Shown: positions 37,736-64,000 of the stretch, one piece after another
Layout of the letters: every line of letters begins with the position of its first letter
Position numbering within the stretch: the first letter of the stretch is position 1
Source of the DNA: Liolophura sinensis
Lineage: Eukaryota > Mollusca > Polyplacophora > Chitonida > Chitonidae
Direction of reading: 5' to 3'
Assembly (NCBI RefSeq): GCF_032854445.1
Contig: NC_088295.1
Coordinates: 87,937,836-88,001,835, forward strand
DNA: 64,000 nucleotides
Translations under genes and position numbers: made by a program
Notes under the pieces: model-generated
Told to the model about the DNA's origin: nothing
The model's input: the letters and a program-made list of their open reading frames with translations, nothing else
Databases searched by the model: none

Positions 37736-38432
37736 AATGACATATATGTGTATATATAATTATACAAAAACATGTTCAGATATAACAGGGTTGCTTTAGT
37801 TGCTGCTGATTTCGCACTTTAAATGTTTTGTAATACGAATAATTTGGTGTCAAAAATTGTTGCTTTTACACATGATGATTTATGAGGTGTTATTAAATTA
37901 TTTATGGCAAATAATCGTATCAAATTACTGATGCAGGTATCGATATTTAGGCCTACTCATTGCCACAACTGAATTATCGATACATGTCTCTACGTACATG
38001 GCTTACATTTTTTCATTGGTCACCAAAAAGTCACAAGTAGTGCATAGGACTTGTTAATTAGGATCACTGTCACACGAAAATGTAAGTTGTGCACACCTAA
38101 TCTGTTTGTGTTATTCCATGGTGTAAATCCATAAGGAAGCTCTTGATATTTCCATACTATAGATATACTAGTCTGCACATCACATAACTTACGTTCTTGA
38201 AGAGAGACATCCAGTCAAATCAATGGCCAGACGTGTTATTCAGTTCATCCGCTAATCACATGGGGATTTCCCCTGATCATGCTTACCGCTGGTTGAAGTC
38301 TACAGCATAAATATGTAATTGATCGTATACTGTAGTCTGGTGAAGAGATAGCTGCAGACAGACGGAACTGAACACATACATATCCTATAAGTGGCGTGAG
38401 TGAGGGTCTCACGTGCTACCGTCATAACAACA

Positions 38433-38448
38433 GGGCTATATATAGCCC
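38433..38448 (+). promoter_or_regulatory. palindromic TATA element upstream of the glucosidase gene
   Basis: gggctatatatagccc is a perfect 16-base palindrome centred on TATATATA, about 130 bases before the ATG at 38569. Typical TATA spacing would put transcription start near 38465 and give a 5' UTR of about 100 bases. Inferred from position. Confidence 0.5.
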
Positions 38449-38568
38449 AGATAAAGCTACTTGTACAGAATTGTGGGTAGGCCTGTGTCCCATGCGCAAT
38501 GTTCATGCTATTCGTACAGGCGGTAAACAGTGAGTGTGCAATATACAGTCCGTTTCCACCTGTTTATC

Positions 38569-56780
<18,212 letters not shown>

Positions 56781-57018
56781 GGAAGGACAATTTTGTAAGC
56801 CATCAAAGATCGCCTGGAGGACAGTATTAGATAAATGTGTGTTCGAGGTCAAGCGACATTCCTTTTCGTAATTTTGTCGACACAACATGTCTGAAAAATT
56901 GCCAATGTGGTGTTAATCCCAAATCATTCATTTTTGTAATTGTCTAAATTTGATGTTGTCCTAAATGTAAATATGTAGGTTATAATTGTAGGTCCGATTC
57001 GTCCAATTTATTTTGCTA

Positions 57019-57024
57019 AATAAA
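57019..57024 (+). promoter_or_regulatory. candidate polyadenylation signal of the glucosidase gene
   Basis: AATAAA about 240 bases after the TAA stop at 56778-56780 is the first consensus signal I found downstream on the plus strand. The remaining 1.2 kb to the convergent gene (57025-58249) holds a small repeat and nothing else recognisable. Confidence 0.5.
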
Positions 57025-57365
57025 CGAAACCACAAACAAACTAGCTCTTCCCGTGTTGAATATTTTTGCGTTAAGGAACGGTGTTTTTTTACAGTATTTC
57101 AAACATGTATCCTAAATGTGTTTCCTAAAACTATTTTCTGATCAGTGCTTATAATTTATTTGATTATTATTTATTACCATAACCAAGAAATTTTCACTGA
57201 TACCATGGTTGGCTTTTATTAGTGGAAGGCGTTAAAGTGGCCGGAACATCGACACGTCAAGTTACCGGTGAACTTTCTCAGGTGTGACATCCTGGCTTGT
57301 CTACGACACTCAGTTTGATGGAAGACTAGTGACCTTCAACGAACGTTAGACTGCGTCATGGATGA

Positions 57366-57463
57366 ACACAATGAGAGAGGTATCCTATCTAACACCAGAA
57401 CACAATGAGTGAGGTATCCTATCTAACACCGGAACATAATGAGAGAGGTATCCTATCTAACAC
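57366..57463. repeat. 34-bp tandem repeat, 3 copies
   Basis: The unit aacacaatgagagaggtatc plus ctatctaacaccag occurs three times in a row with few changes, between the two convergent genes. Confidence 0.9.
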
Positions 57464-58249
57464 CCTGACTGAGCCTGCTTCCAGGTCAATGTTCACCAAA
57501 AGGATGACCGATAATTAACGCGTGGAATAATCGGGCAGGAGTCCACGGCATTCTGCCATGTGGTACTTGACAAATCTCTTTGATTGAAATCCGCCGCTGA
57601 ACTGGTGGGAGGGGGATTTGAACTTGCCAAGTTTGAAGTTAACAACAGAATGAAATGTTATGAGCAGGCGGTCGCAAGCCCAACGGCAACCGCGCATCCA
57701 CATTGTAACACACCATCACAAATAAACACCTACACAAAACTGTTAAGCAATCTTTAATAGTTATTCATTGTTCAACAAAAAAGAAGCAACAAAGTGTTTA
57801 AGAAAAGTGCCACGCGGTGTCTCTCAGAAGTTAGTCATTAAACCTTATCTGATATGCGTACGTACACAATTGATATACATGTAAGTGCTGGGTTCACTTT
57901 GACTACTGATTGGTCAGTAGCTTTCGGTGGGAGGGGCTTGCCTTCAAATTTCAGAAAAAAAAGATAAAATCTTCGTTGTAAATAAAATCACCTTATTCGT
58001 GGGTATTCATAAAAAATATTTAGTTAACAAATTTGGTTAGTTTGTTGTAAATAAGAAATAATGTCGTTGTCAACATTCAAGCCGGACACATGCATGCCTT
58101 CATGAATAACATTGCTTTCTTTAAAAGAGCACACATACTGGAAATTTACATGAGTGTTTACGACAATGTCATCACAAATTCTGGTGAAAGTTCTACTGAA
58201 CTAGCTTGTCTAGACTGCTGAGATGAGATCCCCTGGGGTAAGACAGCAA

Positions 58250-61200
58250 TTATGAAGATGAGGACGGCTTGCACAATTGTTCCCAGTCCGGATAAAACCT
58301 GTCCCTCATCCTGTCGAGGAACCGTGACAGGTTCTTACATTCATTCTCAACGTAGAACCTCGGCGGGAAATTCAGCTTCAGCCACAAGATCTGTATCAGA
58401 TGACCGAATGCCACACAGTCCAACTGAAAAGGTCATTTAGTACATCATCATTACTTAATTACCAGTTGTACGGGTATAGTCAGCTCTTTGATCTATTGCA
58501 AGCTGTACTGATATGTTACTACGATGTGCACAACTCGCACATCTCACACGACTGCACTCACACTAATTTTCCTACACTGCACCGACACAAATGACTCTAT
58601 AAAAACCAGATCCATGAAAACATCCCCAGAAAACGCACCAAATCACTTTATTAGCAGATATATTTTAAGCTCCAGTTTAATTAGTCCATTTGCACGTGCT
58701 CTTTTGCCTTCTGTGATAGCAAGCATGTGAATGACTTGGCTTGGAATAGGCCTACACTTAATTAGGAACAATAAACCCTATCAAATACTCACCTTAGCTG
58801 GCGTCAAATGATGTTAAACTATATGGTTTACTCAAGTTAAACCTAAACACCTCCATGTCTCCAATTGTTTTCAAAAATAATCTGCTTAATTTGGACAAAT
58901 GAAATAACGCTAGAGTGTAATCTGTTGTTGTGGCGGATTATTCCCTTAAATATAACACAAACACTAATAAATGAACATAAAGACTGCATTAGAGGTACAG
59001 CACGAGGCCGCGTTATCTGTCCATGCCAGCAGTGATAACTACTTTGTCGACAAAACCTCATTAACAGAGCATATTTTATTTATTTATTTAATTGTTGTTG
59101 TACGCCGTACTCAAGAATATTTCACTTATACGACGGCGGTCAGCATTATGGAAGGGGGAAACCGGGCAGAGCCTGGAAGAAACCCACGACCATCCGCAGG
59201 TTGCCGCAGACCTTCCCATTTACGGCTGGAGAGGAAGCCAGCATGAACTGGACTAACAGAGCGTATGTATTTCTAAATGTGACCTCATACATGGCTCTCC
59301 CGTGTCCTAATATGGGCTTGGTTCTCTAACAATTATATTCTCGGCTTATCCATAATTACACAATTAAAAGTCATTAGTAATGTGTCATCTTAAAACCCTC
59401 CCCTATCCACAATTATCCTAAATTAAAATTTGATCTAGTTCATTTTAGCAGGAAGACAATGTCATTTTAACTTGTTTTACACCGTACATAATACTATTTG
59501 CTTAATACTTGTTGGAGGAAATTGATTATAACGTAGAAGACGTATAGAATCATTTAGCAATAGAGGTCAATTTAAACACACGTCTTATACTGTTCTTAAA
59601 CGATTGAGTATAGCCTGGCTCTTGATACACAGAGTCATTCATTTATAAAGCCGTAGCACAGCATGTGGGAGACTAGTTTGAACACAAGTGTTATAGTGAT
59701 GTTAAACCATAGCTGTTAAATGGTTTGAAGATCATACAGAAATATACAAATTAATTTTTTCTTTGTATTAGTTATAAGATATTCTGTGAAAAAGTCTCTC
59801 GGAAACGGGTATGAACAAAAATGGAGCACACTGCTTTAATAATATTCGCAACAGTCTACCAAACGTCCGAGCCACAAACACATGAGCCCCAAACATCCGA
59901 GCCACAAACAGTTGAGCCCAAACACCTGAGCCACAAATACCTGAACCTCAAGCATCTAAGCCCCAAACATCTGAGCCACAAACACATGAACCACAAAGAT
60001 CTGAGAAGCAAATATCTGAGAAGCAAATATCTAAGCCCCAAACATCTGAACCACAAACATACGAGTCACAAAGATCTGAGAAGCAAATATCTAAGCCCCA
60101 AACATCTGAACCACAAACATATGAGTAACAAAGATCTGAGAAGCAAATATCTAAGCCCCAAACATCTGAGCCACAAACACATGAACCACAAAAATCTGAG
60201 AAGCAAATATCTAAGCCCCAAACATCTGAGCCACAAACACATGAACCACAAAGATCTGAGAAGCAAATATCTGAGAGGCAAATACCTAAGCCCCAAACAT
60301 CTGAGCCACAAACACATGAACCACAAAAATCTGAGAAGCAAATATCTAAGCCCCAAACATCTGAACCACAAACATATGAGTCACAAAGATCTGAGAAGCA
60401 AATATCTAAGCCCCAAACATCTGAGCCACAAACACATGAACCACAAAAATCTGAGAAGCAAATATCTGAGAAGCAAATATCTAAGCCCCAAACACCTGAG
60501 CCACAAACATATGAGTCACAAAGATCTGAGAAGCAAATATCTAAGCCCCAAACATCTGGACTCCAAACACCTCAGCCTTTCATGCCTGGAATATCCACTG
60601 TCTGCCCAGCATCATTGAAAACTGACGACCGCTTCTCTCTTTTGTGTTACCGGCTTTATTTCCCACTGGCATAATTTCTTTCATACCTTTGTCTTTGGGA
60701 GCTAGTGTTAAACGTTGTTTTGGAAATGGGCCTTGCGATTATCGACATGGAACGCCCTTTACGGACTACGAATGGTATATGAATGTCGGACATGAGGCTT
60801 GTATTGAGCATCTGAGCCTTAAACATCTAATTCCCAAACATCTAAACCACAAGCATCTAAGCCACAAATATCTAAGCCATAAATGTCTGAACCACAAACA
60901 TTTGAGCCACAAACACCTAAGCCACAAACATCTGTGCCACAAACGTCTAAGATCCAAACATCTGAGCCACAAATATTTAAGCCCCAAACACGTGAGCCCC
61001 CAACATCTCAGCCCTAAACATCTGAGCCACAAACATCTAAACCACATACATCTGAGCCACATACATATGAGTTAAAAATAAGGGAGATCTCATGTGTCCA
61101 CGGTGGTATAACAATTGCACAATACAGCGTATGTATGTATAATGTGACACGCACACAACCATTGTATAGCATTTTCAGCTGCACAGATGGGGGTCATATG

Positions 61201-63797
61201 GTGACAATACCCGGGTACCAGCTTTTAGTGCGGGGTGAACAGGTGCGAATATGTCGTCTATCTACATACAAATTTGAAAATATATGGCCTTTATCAGGCA
61301 CGGTCTTACCAGCGTTGGCTCCTCCCCAAAAAAGTAGTCCTTGGTTCCCAGATAATCTGACAGCGCTTTGAGGTCGGTTTCCGCTAAGCTGTAGATCTCT
61401 GCGGGACTGAGGCGAGACACCCCTTGCTGCCAGAACTTCACCTTTGCCTAGTCAGTACAAAACATAACAACATTAATAGGTAAAACCAAGAACTATGTCT
61501 GCACGTATGTTTTTCCTTCAATCACTGATTAAATATATGGTGCGTGTCTGGTGTTTCTGAAAAAATATGTGTACAAAGAATCTCCCATGCGTTACGGTTA
61601 ATGATTTTACTTAACGTGACTTTTTACAAACAAGTTTATACTTTCACTGTTGGTTTTTACACATGAAGTGCAGCCTTGTTATTTTAACAGAGTCAAGGCT
61701 AAACTACGGGATAATGGGGGATAACGTTTTGGTTTACTTTCTCACACTTGAACCACAAACGAGCTCACAGTCTTTTATGGGTATTGAGCCAAAGGTTGAC
61801 CATTTTTTAAAGTAGCTTCTGACCATGTAATACACACAGATTTTATTAATTTTATAACGTGGCAGGTTCCATCCATTCTACTTTTGCCAACAATTCTTTT
61901 TTTATAAACACAAAGAATGTGGGATCGAGTGGTAAATCAGTATGTTTTGGTTTAGGTGGAATGTGATAGGACCATGAATTAGACATCTTCGTGGAGGAAA
62001 GTTCAGGGCTTTGACGAGTTAATATGTCTTTAGTAATTCAAGGTAGATGGTGTCGGCCATCGCGAACTTGGTTAAATGAATATGGGTAGATGGGGAATCA
62101 TCTAAAGCCTGTGGAACCCAATGCCCCATAGTTGAGGTCAACGAAGGCTGCACTTTTCTAGTTCAGAGTCACCTGAATCTATATACAAAAGAGAGGGTCA
62201 GGATTTCTCAGTGTCCAATAACTTACCGCTCGCTCCATTAAAGTTGGCCCATATTTTAGCATCTTCTTTGCAAGCACTCCTTTGTTTTCCTCCGAAAACA
62301 GGCCCCAATACTCTGCGTGTTGGAATAGTACGCGATACCAGGCATAAGTGCTGGAACATGGATGTCATGATATAATATGTCAAGCAGCCGATATAATTTA
62401 TTTATTTATTTGATTGGTGTTTTACGCCGTACTCAAGAATATTTCACTTATACTACAGCCGCCAGCATTATGACGGGAGGAAACCGGGCAGAGCCCGGGG
62501 GAAACCCACGACCATCCGCAGGTTGCTGGTAGACCTTCTCACGTACGGCCGGAGAGGAAGCCAGCATGAGCTGGGCTTGAACTCACAGCAGCCGATATAA
62601 AAGAGCTCCACAAAAAGGGCATGGTGACATCCTGTTTGGTTATTGCTTGAATACATGTATAATGAAATGAAAATTACGAAAGCCTGAAAGGCGATGTGTT
62701 CAAATCGGCCTGACTTGTGTCAACTTTTCTTACAAATCGCATAACTTTACATGCGAATATATTATATTTTGTCCATAATTTGTTAAAATTGTTCTAGCTG
62801 GTTTGCCCATCATCGTCTTCACATTGCCAAAGTTTATGTTGTACATCGTATGTCTTAATTGAAGTAGCACCGGAACACTATTAAGAAGTGATAACCATCG
62901 TGTGCATATAAAGTACATTGGCCAATCAGATAGGATTTCTCGTCGGTATCAAGCCTACATCGTACTTCGTAAGATTAGGTGAATCTTTTTCCACAAACAG
63001 AAAACGGTTCAACCGATAATCTATTTGTTCTGGAATTGAGATCGGACTGCTACAGAGATTAAGGGAGCACGTTTTCCATGACGTTGTTGTAATATCACCA
63101 CCATCTCATCTGACACGCCATTACACGTTGAATTCAGGGTTCAATATTATTCTGCCTTCTGAATACCTTCGTGCATGGTAACCAAAGTAACCCTACAAAT
63201 TGACTACGCCTTTGTTCCGATATTCGGACGTCAGTGCAAGGCTAACGACAGTGGATTTTGTGTATTTAGGGGTAGTGAGGAGATGGGATTTACTCGAGTA
63301 GTTAAGGAATATGTGTAAAGGTTAAACCTGGGTGACTATGAGTGAGTGAGTGCTTGGGGTTTATTGGTGACTGAAGATGATCGACATTGCAATGTTTTAA
63401 CGTCAGTCATTAGCAGGAAATAGCTCAGAGTATTCCTGTACTCTCCAATGCGTTGGCCAGTTGATGAGTTTTGTGAGTTTTGGTAACAACACTGTTAAAC
63501 ATCTCATAAAACCTAACACACACATATACATATACAAAAAGTCCAAATAGCTGATCACTAGCAAAAGTGTAAAGGTACATTAACGATATGCAATATTTAC
63601 TATATTGTGTTTTCTTCCAGCATTCTTGAGAAGGCCACAGATACAGAACGTTCTTCAGCAGAGAGGTTAGGGTCCACTTTCTTGTTGAAATGCTTGGCCA
63701 CTCTTTCAACGATAAACCGAGAATCGGCAATTTCGACACCGTTCAGGATTATATACGGAAACTGACGCTTTGATGAGGGTAAAGTTGTTTCCACCAC
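58250..63797 (-). CDS. FAXC: failed axon connections homolog, GST-fold (5' part outside window)
   Basis: Four minus-strand exons joined by matching phases: 63797-63601, 62350-62227, 61447-61310, 58423-58250 (stop TAA), giving 210 residues of the C-terminal part. The first shows the thioredoxin-like half (PSSKRQFPYIILNGVEIADS, then AFSRMLEENT). The second (TYAWYRVLFQHAEYWGLFSE) and third (AKVKFWQQGV ... LKALSDYLG) form the helical C-terminal domain. The last carries LDCVAFGHLIQILW and FLDRMRDRFYPDWEQLC, the usual FAXC ending. The family is a metaxin/GST-like group first known from Drosophila fax, linked there to axon growth with Abl signalling; enzymatic activity is uncertain. The upstream acceptor at 63798-63800 shows that earlier exons lie beyond the right edge. 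Convergent with the glucosidase gene. Identification is strong from motif order. Confidence 0.9.
59068..59255 (-). mobile_element. truncated SINE in a FAXC intron
   Basis: A tail-like attttatttatttatttaat, then the reversed body (tacgccgtactcaagaatat, cgaccatccgcaggttgccg) up to gaggaagccagcatgaactg. The tRNA-like head is missing. Confidence 0.87.
59850..60575. repeat. 18-bp repeat with 60-bp higher-order unit, FAXC intron
   Basis: The basic element catctgagccacaaa is organised into a unit of about 60 bases: ctgagccacaaacacatgaa, ccacaaaaatctgagaagca, aatatctaagccccaaacat. Stops are absent in one plus frame, giving a 265-codon open frame (59821-60618) of Lys/His/Ser/Leu-rich repeats. It lies in the intron between FAXC exons 61310 and 58423, on the opposite strand. 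Treated as a minisatellite, not a gene. Confidence 0.88.
60795..61072. repeat. second block of the same repeat
   Basis: The same elements (catctaagccacaaa variants, period 15) resume after about 220 bases of unrelated sequence, without the 60-base order. Confidence 0.88.
62396..62588 (-). mobile_element. truncated SINE in a FAXC intron
   Basis: A (ttta)n tail, gattggtgttttacgccgta, and the body to gagctgggcttgaactcaca. The head is missing. It lies about 46 bases upstream (gene sense) of the acceptor of exon 62350-62227, in the same orientation as the gene. Confidence 0.9.
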
Positions 63798-64000
63798 CTT
63801 AAAGGGAATAAAAACATGAAAACATATAGGATTGTCAGTTGTATTGTAAAAACTTGTTATTGATTTATTTGATGATTATCTTTTCATTTGCTTTCCTTTT
63901 CAACAGGTCTGCTTGGGGAACGGTAGATCCAGGGGCAATCCTGGGTGGGGTCACACCTAAGAGTTTAAAAAATTTTAAATTTTTTCCTCGCTTGACGTTC

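Noticed and set aside
38530..38568. Upstream start of the glucosidase at 38530
   Set aside because: The codon is GTG, not ATG; the ATG at 38569 opens a clean signal peptide.

Overview
The window is eukaryotic nuclear DNA from a marine invertebrate, most likely a lophotrochozoan (mollusc or brachiopod). Four things support this: GT-AG introns in every gene I could assemble; a kinin neuropeptide precursor with FxxWG-amide copies; a tRNA-derived SINE present in more than ten copies; and a degenerate BEL/Pao retrotransposon. Nothing looks prokaryotic. I cannot fix the species from sequence alone.

Layout, left to right. 1-7.1 kb: decayed BEL/Pao LTR retrotransposon, cut by the left edge, followed by a 35-bp tandem array. 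7.1-18 kb: no convincing gene, several minisatellites (64, 60 and 25 bp units) and an old SINE. 18.07-18.58 kb (-): intact single-exon leucokinin-type precursor. 18.8-24.9 kb: SINE fragments, a (GT)n tract and a 30-bp array. 24.9-32.9 kb (-): a receptor gene I assembled exon by exon. It has a signal-peptide-like segment, a TNFR-type cysteine-rich region, one membrane segment, then ZU5, UPA and death domains. Its first exon was not found. 33-38.4 kb: repeats and unrecognised sequence. 38.57-56.78 kb (+): complete 19-exon acid alpha-glucosidase gene (GH31 with N-terminal trefoil, 911 residues). 58.25-63.80 kb and beyond (-): the last four exons of a failed-axon-connections (FAXC) homolog, convergent with the glucosidase gene and running off the right edge.

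The genes do not form an operon or obvious pathway: a neuropeptide, a death-domain receptor, a lysosomal-type glucosidase and a GST-fold protein. What unites the window is heavy loading of introns with minisatellites (24, 27, 29, 50-60 bp units) and SINEs. Several of these touch splice sites or 3' ends: an inverted SINE pair flanked by a copy of the exon 9 donor, acceptor-like repeats before exon 13 of the glucosidase gene, and a SINE tail just after the kinin stop codon. The most interesting item is the TNFR-like ectodomain joined to a UNC5/PIDD-like ZU5-UPA-death cytoplasmic region. Exon models were made by eye from open frames, splice consensus and phase agreement, without alignments or transcripts.
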